Positions 1 to 8,613 of a stretch of DNA of 42,238 bases are shown in pieces (positions within the stretch are counted from its first letter, which is position 1; each line of letters opens with the position of its first letter). The DNA is from an uncultured bacterium (lineage in GTDB: Bacteria; Verrucomicrobiota; Kiritimatiellia; CAIKKV01; CALHGX01), in contig CALHGX010000048.1 in NCBI GenBank assembly GCA_938031185.1, positions 1 through 42,238 of the forward strand. Direction: 5' to 3'. The position numbers and the translations under genes were made by a program. Below the pieces are notes generated by a model. It was not told where the DNA came from, made no database searches, and worked only from the letters and a program-made list of their open reading frames with translations.

Positions 1-1
1 G

Positions 2-244
2 CAGCCAGATTCCGTGTTCTCGATTGTGTCAGTCCATCACGAAAACGGTTCGAACACCGTGGTGTGGCTAGGCGGGACTAATGGCTCGTGGCGTCCTTAC
101 CGACTGGAGGGAGCCCGGCATCCTGCTGGCACTTGGGAAACACTGGCCCCGGCCGTGCCGCGCTCGCCTTCCGGCACCAACTGGTGGCGTTATCGCGCCG
201 GTTCCAGCGGTTTTGTGCGAATCATTGCGCCAACGAACGATTGA
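2..244 (+). CDS. C-terminal fragment of an exported protein (partial)
   Basis: The reading frame is open from the window edge to a TGA at 242-244, so only the last 80 residues or so of a larger protein are present. The visible part reads as a small beta-rich domain with alternating W, Y, R and G residues ([18 protein letters not shown], then [19 protein letters not shown]). This resembles the short C-terminal beta-sandwich modules that end many secreted proteins of Verrucomicrobiota and Kiritimatiellota. That family link is my recollection, not a tested match. The frame stops one base before the ATG of the next gene, so the two are probably co-transcribed. Function unknown. Confidence 0.6.
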   Translation, partial: QPDSVFSIVSVHHENGSNTVVWLGGTNGSWRPYRLEGARHPAGTWETLAPAVPRSPSGTNWWRYRAGSSGFVRIIAPTND

Positions 245-245
245 T

Positions 246-1073
246 ATGACGACACCCTCTTCCGCCTACGCTGCCGCTCTTGTTGATCCGAAAGGCCGGG
301 GCTTTACGCTGCTGGAATTGCTGGTGGTCAGCGCCATCATCGCCGTCCTGGCCGCCTTGCTGCTTCCGGCCCTGAGCGCGGCGCGCGAAAGCGCTCGGCG
401 CGCCTACTGCGCCAACAACCTGCGGCAGCTCTACCTCGCCAATGCCGCCTACGCCGCGGACCACGGCCGCTATGTGGCCGCGGCGCCCGACATTTTTTCA
501 TCCAACCGGCAGCGCTGGCACGGAACGCGTGAAAGCGGCAACAAGCCGTTCGAGGGCGCCAAGAGCCCCCTGGCCCCCTACCTCGGTTCCGGCCAGGCCA
601 TCCGCCGTTGCCCCTCCTTTCGCGACTACAACACGGCCGCGGCCGCCAATGCGTTCGAGGCCTCCTGCGGCGGCTACGGATACAACGCCGTCGGTGTGGG
701 CTCCGAAACCTACTTCCACGGCTATGGCTCCGGCGCCATGCGCCGCGGCATGGACCCGGCTTCAATCCGAGATCCGAGCCGCACGGTCATGTTCTGCGAT
801 GCCGCATTCCCCCAACCCTACGGCAGCAACCCCAAGTACCTGATCGAATACTCCTTTTGCGAGCCCTACCACTGGGTTTTCGACCCGGGAAAAGAATCGC
901 AGTTCCAGGCGGATCCCTCCGTCCACTTCCGCCACGGCGGCCGCGCCAACGTGGTATGGTGCGACGGACATGTCTCCGCCGAACAGTTGGAGCAGCAGGG
1001 CGCGCCCCATTTCACCCGCATGAACATCGGGTGGTTTGGACCGCCGGACAACACCTTGTTCGACCCCTTTTAG
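246..1073 (+). CDS. Type IV pilin-like / type II secretion pseudopilin with H-X9-DG C-terminus
   Basis: About 275 residues. The N-terminus carries a class III prepilin signal: a short basic leader ending in GRG, then [22 protein letters not shown] with Glu at position 5 of the mature chain. A prepilin peptidase would cut before this Phe, and the helix would anchor the subunit in the inner membrane. Near the C-terminus [16 protein letters not shown] fits the H-X9-DG signature of the pre-pilin-like domain that is heavily expanded in planctomycetes, lentisphaeras and kiritimatiellas. The ATG at 246 was chosen because it follows the upstream stop by one base and places the signal about 17 residues in. 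An ORF opening at 81 only reads back through the previous gene. Such proteins usually occur in many paralogues per genome and their exact roles are mostly unknown. The upstream fragment may belong to the same secreted-protein locus. Confidence 0.88.
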   Translation: MTTPSSAYAAALVDPKGRGFTLLELLVVSAIIAVLAALLLPALSAARESARRAYCANNLRQLYLANAAYAADHGRYVAAAPDIFSSNRQRWHGTRESGNKPFEGAKSPLAPYLGSGQAIRRCPSFRDYNTAAAANAFEASCGGYGYNAVGVGSETYFHGYGSGAMRRGMDPASIRDPSRTVMFCDAAFPQPYGSNPKYLIEYSFCEPYHWVFDPGKESQFQADPSVHFRHGGRANVVWCDGHVSAEQLEQQGAPHFTRMNIGWFGPPDNTLFDPF

Positions 1074-1176
1074 TCCCCCTTGAAGGAGGTGATGCGCCGC
1101 GAACAACAAGTCCGACAAGAGCAAATCCACTCCGTACCGAAGGCATAAGAAACGGAATTTTTAGGAGGAAGAAAGC

Positions 1177-2259
1177 ATGAAGAAACGTCATTTGATGGGC
1201 ATCGCGTGTCTGGTTGCGGCAAGCCATGTGACGGCAGCCGGTTTGAAGACAGTCACGTTCGATGAATTGAACCCGGGCGAAAGCGGATATTGGAATGGCG
1301 AGGACCTGGCGGGCGGTTTCTGGAGCGTCCAGGCGTGGTTCGGAAACACCTACACCGACTGGGGCGACGGCTGGTATAGTTGGGCCGGTTTCGCCTATTC
1401 CCGGGTCAACGACCCCGAGGACCCTTCCTTCCAAAACCAATACGCCGTGATCAGCGGCACGGACATCAGCGGCACGGGCACGTACGCCGTGGTCTATGAC
1501 GATGCATGGGACCCGAACGCGGACACAATCACATTGCCCAAGCCGTCTCAGGTTCGCGGTTTTTACATAAACAACACGACCTATGCGGCGCTGGCCATGC
1601 GCGACGGCAACTGGTTTGCCAAGAAATTCGGCGGCGCCTCGGGAAACGATCCGGACTGGTTCAAGCTGGAAATCGCCGGCCGCGATGCCCAGGGCCATCT
1701 GCTGGGCACCGTGGAACACTATCTGGCGGATTTCCGCTCCGCCAATTCGGACGATGACTATATTCAAAACGAATGGGAATGGGTGGACCTGACCCCGCTC
1801 GGCCCGCGCGTCAAAACGCTGCACTTCACCCTGAGTTCCAGCGATGTGGGCGAATGGGGCATGAATACTCCGGCCTATTTCGCGATGGATCATCTCGCTT
1901 TTGTCGCAAGGACCGACTGGCGGCGTCAGACCGATTTCGCCGTGCAGGACGTAGACCTGGATGTGGTCGGCCCTCGGAACCGCCTGGCCGTGGACGTGAC
2001 AGTCCGCAATCTGGGCGGAAAAGCGGGCGAGGCCGCCTTGTATGTGGTTGTGCAGTCTCCCGGCCGCCGCCAAACGATCTTCAAGCAGAAAACCGGCTCG
2101 CTGCGGCCGATGGGCACCCGAACGTTCCGAATCCGCTGCAACGCGCTGGGCGCGCCCAACGGCGGAACGCATGGCGTCACGGTCCATGTGGTCCCACGCC
2201 ATGCCCGCGAAGAGATCGACCTCGAAAACAACATGGCGACCGATGCGCTGAAGTGGTGA
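1177..2259 (+). CDS. Exported DUF4465-type protein with C-terminal CARDB-like domain
   Basis: 360 residues. A signal peptide (MKKRHLMGIACLVAASHVTAAG) suggests export. Residues about 25-245 resemble the DUF4465 family: an opening TVTFDELN strand, an aromatic-rich core (YWNGEDLAGGFWS, WGDGWYSWAGFAYS), a central GFYINNTTY motif and a closing YFAMDHLAF strand. Residues about 250-360 look like a CARDB or Ig-like adhesion module: paired strands with a VRNLGGKAG turn, ending in ENNMATDALKW. The start is supported by AGGAGGA ending about 8 bases before the ATG. DUF4465 proteins are surface or secreted proteins of uncertain role. A ligand-binding function is plausible but not shown here. The gene stands alone between a 103-base gap and a strong terminator, so it is probably monocistronic or the last gene of the pseudopilin unit. 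Confidence 0.75.
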   Translation: MKKRHLMGIACLVAASHVTAAGLKTVTFDELNPGESGYWNGEDLAGGFWSVQAWFGNTYTDWGDGWYSWAGFAYSRVNDPEDPSFQNQYAVISGTDISGTGTYAVVYDDAWDPNADTITLPKPSQVRGFYINNTTYAALAMRDGNWFAKKFGGASGNDPDWFKLEIAGRDAQGHLLGTVEHYLADFRSANSDDDYIQNEWEWVDLTPLGPRVKTLHFTLSSSDVGEWGMNTPAYFAMDHLAFVARTDWRRQTDFAVQDVDLDVVGPRNRLAVDVTVRNLGGKAGEAALYVVVQSPGRRQTIFKQKTGSLRPMGTRTFRIRCNALGAPNGGTHGVTVHVVPRHAREEIDLENNMATDALKW

Positions 2260-2277
2260 GCGCACTGGCATGGAGCC

Positions 2278-2321
2278 GGGCCCGCCGCCCTTGCGGCGGC
2301 GGGTCCCGACCATGATTTTTT
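2278..2321 (+). terminator. Rho-independent terminator after the DUF4465 gene
   Basis: A left arm at 2278-2289 (GGGCCCGCCGCC) pairs with 2295-2307 (GGCGGCGGGTCCC) over 12 base pairs with a single bulged T and a 5-base loop. A run of six T lies at 2316-2321, about eight bases after the stem. The T-run is further from the stem than usual, but the stem is very stable and sits 18 bases after the stop codon. Confidence 0.7.
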
Positions 2322-2743
2322 GTCCCGCCCGCCGGATGGTCGTGGCCGGTCGTCGATCGGATTGGAAACGGCCCGCAAGATCGGACTTGCCCCTGCGCCT
2401 TAATCGAGCTATCCTGCTCACATAAAGAAGAGATCACTCGCCGGGATGCGCGCGTCAGGCAGACGGCGCGCCGGGCGAAAGGACAAGGCTGGGTTATGGA
2501 AGCCATTCGGGAACTGATCGCATGGAGCGTGTTTGGGCTGCTCGCATGGGTGGTTGCAATTATCGCTGGGGCCGGAATGTATCGGCCGGCTGGCGTGATG
2601 TGGGCGTGGGAAACGCAAGGAGTGCGACCGTTGATTGCCGGGCGTTCCCGTTTCGGAATTCGCGTTCGCAAGAGAGCAGGCGCTCGGAACGTTGAATGGC
2701 GTTCTTTGACAAGACAACCCGCTGAACGGCGCGGGGGGGTTTT
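2322..2743. other. Intergenic region upstream of the 6S RNA gene
   Basis: I see no supported gene here. It holds the weak promoter-like pair at 2387-2415 and a consensus -35 hexamer TTGACA at 2706-2711, which lies about 33 bases before the start of the 6S RNA, where a -35 box should be. The matching -10 position (about 2729-2734) is GC-rich and does not look like TATAAT. A 93-codon frame from 2496 to 2777 starts with a possible membrane helix but runs into the 6S RNA, and I do not accept it. Confidence 0.5.
2387..2415 (+). promoter_or_regulatory. Possible sigma70-type promoter
   Basis: TTGCCC (2387-2392) and TATCCT (2410-2415) are separated by 17 bases. It would start a transcript near 2422 that runs toward the 6S RNA gene. 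No convincing coding gene follows it. It could give a longer precursor of the 6S RNA or be chance. Confidence 0.25.
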
Positions 2744-2940
2744 GAAGCACCCTGCCTTGTTCGTGTACGGGCCATAATCTCGAACCCAGTGTCTTTATTG
2801 ACATGGGCGTCGGAATGGCGCGGGGATAGGAGGTCCGCCTCGGGCGGAAACCATGAACCTCGCCAATGGAGCGCCCACCTTGGTTGTCCGAGGTAGCGAG
2901 ATTAAAGCCCCTACGGCAATGGCGGGGTGCTTCTTTTTTT
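2744..2940 (+). ncRNA. ssrS: 6S RNA (regulator of RNA polymerase)
   Basis: A roughly 190-base RNA is framed by a closing stem: GAAGCACCCTGCC (2744-2756) pairs with GGCGGGGTGCTTC (2921-2933), all 13 bases with one G-U pair. T7 follows at 2934-2940, so the closing stem also serves as a terminator. Just inside the 5' arm, TGTTCGTGTACGGGCC closely matches the 5' region of E. coli 6S RNA (TGTTCGCAAGCGGGCC). Inside the 3' arm, AAAGCCCCTACGGC resembles its 3' partner. Further helices are visible: AATCTCG (2776-2782) with CGAGATT (2897-2903), CCCA-TGTC with GACA-TGGG around 2785-2807, CCGCC-TCG-GGCGG in the apical part, and CCTTGG-TTGT-CCGAGG near 2878-2893. The position is also telling: fau (ygfA) follows ssrS in gammaproteobacteria, and here rarA and fau follow. 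6S RNA mimics an open promoter and sequesters the housekeeping holoenzyme in stationary phase. Confidence 0.85.
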
Positions 2941-2953
2941 GGAGCGGACGGGA

Positions 2954-4306
2954 ATGGACTTGTTCGGTGAACGGCAGGAACAGGCGGCGGGCCGTCTGGT
3001 CCCGCTGGCGGCGCGCATGCGGCCACGGTCCCTCGACGAGATCGTCGGGCAGGACCATCTGCTGGGGCCCGGCAAACTGCTGCGGCGGGCCATCGAGGCC
3101 GACCGTCTCGGCAGCCTGATCTTGTTCGGACCGCCGGGCAGCGGCAAGACCTCCCTGGCCGAGGCCATCGCCGCCCGCACCCGGCGGCGTTTCGAGCGAG
3201 CCAGCGGCGTCCTCGCCAACGTCAGCGCATTGCGCAGTCTCCTCGCGGCCGCCCAACAACGCCGCGCGCGTGACGGCGTGGAAACAATCCTGTTTCTCGA
3301 CGAAATCCACCATTTCAACAAATCGCAGCAGGATGTCCTTCTGCCCGCCGTCGAAGAGGGAGTCGTGACTCTGATCGGCGCCACGACGCACAACCCGTTT
3401 TTCTTCATCAATGCCCCCCTTACCTCCCGCTCACAGGTGTTCGAGCTCCAGCCTCTGTCCGAGCCGGACATCGTGCGCCTGCTGCGCCGCGCGCTGACAG
3501 ATGAGCGCGGTCTGGCCGCATTCCCCGCAGCGGCCGACGATGACGCGCTCGCGCACCTGGCCCGGGTCTGCGAGGGCGACGCCCGGCGGGCCTTGAACGC
3601 GCTCGAGATCGCCGTGCTCACGACGCCGACCGGCCCGGACGGATGCATCCATATCACGCGGGCCGTGGCCGAGGAATCCATCCAGAAGAAGGCGGTGGTG
3701 TACGACCGCGACGAGGATGGACACCACGACACGATTTCGGCCTTTATCAAGAGCGTGCGGGGCTCCGATCCGCACGCCGCGGTGTACTGGCTCGGCAAGA
3801 TGCTCTACGCGGGGGAAGACCCGCGGTTCATCGCGCGGCGGCTGGTGATCCTGGCCTCCGAAGACATCGGCAACGCGGACCCGCGGGGGCTGACGGTGGC
3901 GGTAAGCGCCATGCATGCCGCCGAGTTCGTCGGCATGCCCGAGGCGCGCATCATTCTGGCCCAAGCCACAACCTACCTGGCCACCGCGCCCAAGAGCAAT
4001 GCCGCCTACATGGCCATCGCCCGCGCCATGGAAGACGTCGAGGCCGGACGCACCCTGCCGGTGCCGGCTCATCTGCGCAACGCGTCCTACCGGGGCGCCG
4101 AGCGGTTGGGCCACACCGGCTACCGCTACGCGCACGATTTTCCGGGCCACTTTGTGGCGCAGGAATACGTCCCGACGTCGGCGATCTACTATGAGCCCTC
4201 GGGCGAGGGATACGAAGAAACCATCCGCAAACGCATGGAACGCTGGCGGCAATTGCGCGACGCCGCAAAGGAACAGGGAGGCGAAGATGCGGCTGCGGAC
4301 CGTTGA
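2954..4306 (+). CDS. rarA: Replication-associated recombination protein RarA (AAA+ ATPase)
   Basis: 450 residues, the usual RarA/MgsA length. Walker A is GPPGSGKT (about 59-66) and Walker B is LFLDEIHHFNKSQQD (about 113-127). Sensor 1 lies in IGATTHNPFF. The C-terminal part contains the tetramerisation region typical of the family, including ASEDIGNADPRGL and a KSNAAYMAI motif. RarA acts at stalled replication forks and loads at ssDNA-dsDNA junctions together with SSB. The ATG at 2954 was chosen over an upstream GTG at 2927 because that GTG lies inside the 6S RNA terminal stem, while GGAGCGG at 2941-2947 is a good ribosome site for 2954. The gene begins 13 bases after the 6S RNA terminator, so it relies on readthrough or on a promoter within the RNA gene. 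It overlaps fau by 20 bases. Confidence 0.95.
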   Translation: MDLFGERQEQAAGRLVPLAARMRPRSLDEIVGQDHLLGPGKLLRRAIEADRLGSLILFGPPGSGKTSLAEAIAARTRRRFERASGVLANVSALRSLLAAAQQRRARDGVETILFLDEIHHFNKSQQDVLLPAVEEGVVTLIGATTHNPFFFINAPLTSRSQVFELQPLSEPDIVRLLRRALTDERGLAAFPAAADDDALAHLARVCEGDARRALNALEIAVLTTPTGPDGCIHITRAVAEESIQKKAVVYDRDEDGHHDTISAFIKSVRGSDPHAAVYWLGKMLYAGEDPRFIARRLVILASEDIGNADPRGLTVAVSAMHAAEFVGMPEARIILAQATTYLATAPKSNAAYMAIARAMEDVEAGRTLPVPAHLRNASYRGAERLGHTGYRYAHDFPGHFVAQEYVPTSAIYYEPSGEGYEETIRKRMERWRQLRDAAKEQGGEDAAADR

Positions 4307-4898
4307 GTCGGACGAAATGAAGCGGGCGCTGCGCAACGACATGCGGGCGCGACGCCGCGAACGGCTGCCGGCCTGGGTGGAAACGCAGAGCCGGGAAATT
4401 ACCCGGCATCTGACGGCGTTGCCCGAATTTGTCCGCGCCCGAATCGTGTGCCTCTACCTCGCCCGGCCCGGCGAGCCGCAAACAGACGACATCCTGCGGC
4501 TGGCGCGGCAAGCAGGCTGCCGCGTATGCGTTCCCGCCTGGGACGGCGCGATGGGCTATGCGCCGGTATGGTATGCGGATGGCGCAGCGATGCAGAAAGG
4601 GCCCGACGGCGTACCGGAACCGGTCGAGAAAAAACGGGTGGAGGCGGACGCGGTGGACCTGGCCATCGTTCCCGGCCTGGCGTTCGACGCCCGCGGCGGC
4701 CGCCTGGGACACGGCGGGGGGCACTACGACCGAATGCTTCGCGAGCCCGCCTTGCGCAAGGCCTTTCGCGCCGCTCTGGCGTTCGACTATCAGGTGGTCG
4801 CGGCGGTTCCCCTCGGCGAGGGGGACGAACGAATGGATGTCGTTGTGACGGAAACAAGCGTGTACCGAACAAAAGAGGCGGTCGTCCCGACAGGATGA
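4287..4898 (+). CDS. fau: 5-formyltetrahydrofolate cyclo-ligase
   Basis: 203 residues, normal for the family. The enzyme converts 5-formyl-THF and ATP to 5,10-methenyl-THF and so clears an inhibitory folate. The basic N-terminal segment KRALRNDMRARRRERL matches the family's KxxLRxxxxxxR start, and LGHGGGHYDRML matches the G-x-GGG-YYDR phosphate and substrate loop near the C-terminus (His replaces the first Tyr). VDLAIVPGLAFDARGGRLG is the usual strand before it. The start at 4287 is supported by AGGGAGG six bases upstream and overlaps the rarA end by 20 bases, which suggests translational coupling. An ATG at 4317 is an alternative. The 6S RNA, rarA, fau order parallels the known ssrS-fau linkage. 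Confidence 0.92.
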   Translation: MRLRTVESDEMKRALRNDMRARRRERLPAWVETQSREITRHLTALPEFVRARIVCLYLARPGEPQTDDILRLARQAGCRVCVPAWDGAMGYAPVWYADGAAMQKGPDGVPEPVEKKRVEADAVDLAIVPGLAFDARGGRLGHGGGHYDRMLREPALRKAFRAALAFDYQVVAAVPLGEGDERMDVVVTETSVYRTKEAVVPTG

Positions 4899-4958
4899 CC
4901 AAAAGGGAAATGAACGCGCGATCCGCCGAGACGGAACGCGATGGAAAGGAGCGGACCC

Positions 4959-6506
4959 ATGACACCGGAGCTGGGATTGGTCATTCTGGTCTCCCTCGCC
5001 GCCGGATACTGGCTGAACATGTGGAACATGCGCTTGCGGCTGAAGTCCTCGTTTCAGGAGGCAGAGCGCATTCTCGCCGAGGCGCGGCGCGAGGCGGAAA
5101 ACATCCGCACGGAAGGCCGGCTGCAGGCGAAGGCGGAGGTGATTCGGGCGCGCGAGGAGTTCGAGGCTTCGACCCAGAAACGCCGGGAGGAATTCGCCGC
5201 GGCCGAGGAGCGCATCAGCCAGCGGGAGGCAAACCTCGACCGCAAGGTGGCGTTGCTGGACAAGAAGGAACAGACGATAGACCAGCGTGTTGAAGATATC
5301 GAGCGCCGAGCTCAAGAGCTGGACCAGCGGCGACAGGAACTGGAACGGCTCACGCAGGAAGAACGACGGAAGATCGAGCGAGCCGCAGGCATGAACCGCG
5401 AGGAGGCTCGCCAAATGCTGCTCTCGAAAATGGAGAACGAGATGCGGGGCGAGATCGGCGGATTGATCCGCCATTTCCAGGAGGAAGCGCGGCAAACGGC
5501 CGACCGGGAAGCGCAGAAAATCGTGGCGCAGGCCATCCAGCGCTACGCCGCCGGCCATGCCGGCGAACTGATGACGAGCACCGTGGCCCTTCCCAGCGAG
5601 GAAATGAAGGGCCGCATCATCGGCCGCGAAGGCCGCAACGTGCGCGCCATCGAGGCCGCCACCGGCGTGACGCTGCTGATTGACGACACCCCGGAGGCCG
5701 TGGTCATTTCCGGATTCGACCCGGTGCGGCGGGAAATCGCCCGCTTGGCCCTCGAACGGCTCATCCTCGACGGCCGCATTCATCCGGCGCGCATCGAGGA
5801 GGTCGTCGCCAAGGTGCGCGAGGAAATGGACCAGACCATCCGCCGGGCCGGCGAGGAAGCCGTGTACCTTGTGGGCATTCATCAGGTGGATCCGGATCTG
5901 GTCAGCCTGCTCGGGCGCCTGAAGTTCCGAACCAGCTACTCGCAGAACGTGCTCATGCACTCGATCGAAGTGGCGCAACTGATGGGCGTCATGGCGGGAG
6001 AACTGGATGCCGACGTAACGTTGGCCAAGCGCATCGGCCTTTTCCACGATATCGGCAAAGCGCTGGACCACGCCGTGGAAGGCGGTCACGCCATCATCGG
6101 AGCGGATTTGCTGCGCCGCCACGGCGAGCCGGCTGTCATGGTCAACGCCGTGGGCGCGCACCACGAGGAGGTGCCGACCGAAAGCGTCTACGCCGTGCTG
6201 GCTTCGGCTGCGGACGCCATTTCGGGATCCCGGCCGGGCGCGCGCTCCGAAACCACGGACTTTTACATCAAACGCATCGAGAAGCTCGAAGCCCTCGCCC
6301 ATTCCTTCCCAGGCGTCGAGCGCAGCTACGCCATCCAATCCGGCCGCGAAGTGCGGGTGCTGGTCAAGCCCGAACAGGTGGATGACGCCGGTGCCATCAT
6401 CCTGGCACGGGACATTTCCAAGAAGATCGAAAGCGACCTGCAGTATCCCGGCCAAATCCGCGTCGTGGTGGTGCGGGAAACACGCTGCGTCGAATATGCC
6501 CGGTGA
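4959..6506 (+). CDS. rny: Ribonuclease Y
   Basis: 515 residues. The order is typical: an N-terminal membrane helix (about 4-20), a long charged coiled coil rich in Glu, Arg and Gln (about 28-190), a KH domain (GRIIGREGRNVRAIE, about 218-235), and an HD domain with LFHDIGKALDH (about 361-371) and a following GADLLRRHGE. RNase Y is a membrane-tethered endonuclease that starts mRNA turnover. The ATG at 4959 is preferred to the one at 4941 because AAAGGAG (4945-4951) sits at the right distance from 4959 and would lie inside the coding frame of the earlier start. ymdB follows six bases after the stop. The rny-ymdB pair is conserved in Firmicutes and other phyla. Confidence 0.95.
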   Translation: MTPELGLVILVSLAAGYWLNMWNMRLRLKSSFQEAERILAEARREAENIRTEGRLQAKAEVIRAREEFEASTQKRREEFAAAEERISQREANLDRKVALLDKKEQTIDQRVEDIERRAQELDQRRQELERLTQEERRKIERAAGMNREEARQMLLSKMENEMRGEIGGLIRHFQEEARQTADREAQKIVAQAIQRYAAGHAGELMTSTVALPSEEMKGRIIGREGRNVRAIEAATGVTLLIDDTPEAVVISGFDPVRREIARLALERLILDGRIHPARIEEVVAKVREEMDQTIRRAGEEAVYLVGIHQVDPDLVSLLGRLKFRTSYSQNVLMHSIEVAQLMGVMAGELDADVTLAKRIGLFHDIGKALDHAVEGGHAIIGADLLRRHGEPAVMVNAVGAHHEEVPTESVYAVLASAADAISGSRPGARSETTDFYIKRIEKLEALAHSFPGVERSYAIQSGREVRVLVKPEQVDDAGAIILARDISKKIESDLQYPGQIRVVVVRETRCVEYAR

Positions 6507-6512
6507 ACACAT

Positions 6513-7292
6513 ATGAAAATCATCATGATTGGTGATATCGTGGGTGGCGCGGGCCGCAAGGCCTTTGCGCGCTTCATGATCATGACCAAACACCGCGGCG
6601 AGGCGGATTTCGTGGTGGCGAACGCTGAAAATGCGGCTGGCGGCAAGGGCATCACCCGGGCGGTGGCCGAGGAACTCTTCGAGGCCGGGGCCGATGTGCT
6701 GACCATGGGGGATCACGCCTGGGATCAAAAGGAATCGGTGCCCTTTTTCGACGTCGAGCGGCGCCTGCTACGCCCCGCCAATTTCGCCCCCGGCTGCCCC
6801 GGCCGCGGCATCCATAGCACGGACACGCCGCGGGGGCGCGTCACGGTCATCAACCTGATCGGCCGAGTGTTCCTTCATCCCTACGACTGCCCCTTCCGCG
6901 CGGCGGACGCCCTGCTCGCCCGCGAACCGAATTTGGGCCGCGTCATCCTGGTGGACATGCACGCCGAGGCCACCTCGGAAAAAGTGGCCATCGGCCGCTA
7001 TCTCGACGGCCGCGTGAGCGCGGTCGTCGGCTCGCACACGCACGTGCAAACCTCCGACGAAACCATCCTGCCCAAAGGCACCGCCTATATCACCGACCTA
7101 GGAATGACCGGCGCCAAAGACTCGGTCATCGGCCGGGATCTGCCCTCCGTGCTGGGCTCTTTTCTGACGGGCATGCCCTCGAAATTCGAGCTGGCAACCG
7201 ACCAGGTGGCGCTGGAAGGCGTATGGATTGACGTGGACGAAACCACGGGCCGAGCGCGACGGATCGAGCGCATACGGGAATTCATCGCGTAG
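6513..7292 (+). CDS. ymdB: YmdB-family metallophosphoesterase (TIGR00282)
   Basis: 259 residues, the family length. Metal ligands appear in order: IGDIVGGAGR (Asp), NAENAAGGKGI (Asn, Glu), MGDHAWDQKE (Asp, His) and VGSHTHVQTSDE (two His). The C-terminal FLTGMPSKFE segment is also typical. Members hydrolyse cyclic nucleotides, and in Bacillus ymdB affects biofilm and motility development. The start lies six bases after the rny stop, and xseA follows after 25 bases, so the run from rarA to oppF is probably one or a few long transcripts. Confidence 0.92.
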   Translation: MKIIMIGDIVGGAGRKAFARFMIMTKHRGEADFVVANAENAAGGKGITRAVAEELFEAGADVLTMGDHAWDQKESVPFFDVERRLLRPANFAPGCPGRGIHSTDTPRGRVTVINLIGRVFLHPYDCPFRAADALLAREPNLGRVILVDMHAEATSEKVAIGRYLDGRVSAVVGSHTHVQTSDETILPKGTAYITDLGMTGAKDSVIGRDLPSVLGSFLTGMPSKFELATDQVALEGVWIDVDETTGRARRIERIREFIA

Positions 7293-7317
7293 AATTTCGC
7301 TCGGGTGGAGGCAGGCC

Positions 7318-8613
7318 ATGCAAGCAACAGACATGCCCGACGAACGGGCGCTGACCGTCACGGAATTGACACGTCGCATCCGTGGCACGCTCGAGACGGC
7401 ATTCGGACCGCTCCGCGTCGAAGGCGAACTGTCCAACATCCGGCGGCCGACGTCCGGCCATTGTTACGGCACGCTCAAGGATGAGGGGGCGCAAATCAGT
7501 TTCGTGATCTGGCGTGGCGAGCTGCGGCATATCCGCGCCGACCTGCGTGACGGGGCGCAGGTGCGCGTCCATGGCGACCTGACCGTGTACGAGAAAGGCG
7601 GTCAATACCAGCTGGTCGTTCACCGCATAGAGCCGGCCGGGTTGGGCGCTCGGCAAGCGGCCTTCGAAGCGCTGAAAAAGAAACTGGCAGCGGAGGGGTT
7701 GTTTGATCCTGCCCGCAAGCGCCCCATTCCCCTCCTACCACAACACATTGGCGTTGTGACCAGTCCGACCGGCGCCGCCATCCGGGACATCCTGCGGGTC
7801 ATCGAACGTCGGTTCCCTAACCTCCATATCGTCATCGCCCCCGCGCGCGTGCAAGGCGATGGCGCAGCGGAAGAGATCGCCGAGGCCATCGGGGCCCTGA
7901 ACCGTCTGGGCGGATTTGACGTGCTGATCGTGGCGCGGGGCGGCGGCAGTGTGGAGGATTTGTGGGCCTTCAACGAGGAGGCCGTGGCCCGCGCCGTGGC
8001 GCAGTCGGTCATCCCCGTGATTTCAGCCGTCGGCCATGAAACCGACTTCACCATTTGCGACTTCGTCGCCGACCTGCGCGCCCCCACCCCGTCCGCGGCC
8101 GCGGAAATGGTGGTGAATCGAAAAGACGCCTTTAACGAACGAATCACAGAATGGCGGCGCCGATTGGCTGGCGCGCTCACCGAACGACTGCTGCGACTGC
8201 GGGCGCGATACGCCGCCGTGCACCACAGCCACGTTTTCCGGGAACCCGCTTACGTGGTGAAGGAACGCCACCAACAACTGTCCGTCCTGCGCCAGCGGAT
8301 GCGGCACGAGCTGCAGACCGCCTCCGCCCAGCGACGCCAACGGCTGGACGAGAACGCGCTGCGGGCGTTGCACGCCATCCAGCACCGCCGGGAGACCGCC
8401 ATGCAACAGGTCGAGGCGCTGCACCGCCACCTGCGCGGACTCAATCCGTTGGCCGTGCTGGAACGGGGTTACAGCTTCACAACCACGGCGGCAGGACGCC
8501 CCCTTCGCGCCGCGGCGGATATTCGGCCCGGAGAACAGATGCACACGTGCCTTGCGCGCGGATGGCTGGAATCGGAGGTGACGAAAACCCATGAGCAAAA
8601 AGAAACCGGATGA
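7318..8613 (+). CDS. xseA: Exodeoxyribonuclease VII large subunit
   Basis: 431 residues. The order is an N-terminal OB-fold (LTVTELTRRIRGTLE to VVHRIEPAG, about 12-105), the catalytic domain (IGVVTSPTGAAIRDIL, LIVARGGGSVEDLWAFN, SAVGHETDFTICDFVADLRAPTPSAAAE) and a C-terminal coiled coil ending in NPLAVLERGYS. ExoVII degrades single-stranded DNA from both ends. Start 7318 has GGTGGAG at 7304-7310. The open frame reaches back to 7228 only because it reads through the end of ymdB. It overlaps xseB by 23 bases, as expected for subunits made in a fixed ratio. Confidence 0.95.
   Translation: MQATDMPDERALTVTELTRRIRGTLETAFGPLRVEGELSNIRRPTSGHCYGTLKDEGAQISFVIWRGELRHIRADLRDGAQVRVHGDLTVYEKGGQYQLVVHRIEPAGLGARQAAFEALKKKLAAEGLFDPARKRPIPLLPQHIGVVTSPTGAAIRDILRVIERRFPNLHIVIAPARVQGDGAAEEIAEAIGALNRLGGFDVLIVARGGGSVEDLWAFNEEAVARAVAQSVIPVISAVGHETDFTICDFVADLRAPTPSAAAEMVVNRKDAFNERITEWRRRLAGALTERLLRLRARYAAVHHSHVFREPAYVVKERHQQLSVLRQRMRHELQTASAQRRQRLDENALRALHAIQHRRETAMQQVEALHRHLRGLNPLAVLERGYSFTTTAAGRPLRAAADIRPGEQMHTCLARGWLESEVTKTHEQKETG

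Noticed and set aside
1012-2421. 469-codon open frame on the minus strand
   Set aside because: Antisense to the DUF4465 gene, which has a signal peptide, a ribosome site and a terminator on the plus strand.
2496-2777. 93-codon frame starting MEAIRELIAWSVFGLLAWVV, like a small membrane protein
   Set aside because: It runs 34 bases into the 6S RNA, has a poor ribosome site, and its second half is Arg-rich out-of-frame-type sequence. No independent support.
2744-2940. SRP RNA or a riboswitch controlling rarA
   Set aside because: The conserved SRP loop (GTCAGGTCCGGAAGGAAGCAGC-like) is absent, and no known riboswitch core was recognised. The full closing stem, the size and the 5' segment fit 6S RNA.
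3951-6728. 925-codon open frame on the minus strand
   Set aside because: It lies antisense to rarA, fau, rny and ymdB, all well recognised on the plus strand. Long antisense frames are expected at this GC content, and the translation is His/Arg-rich without motifs.
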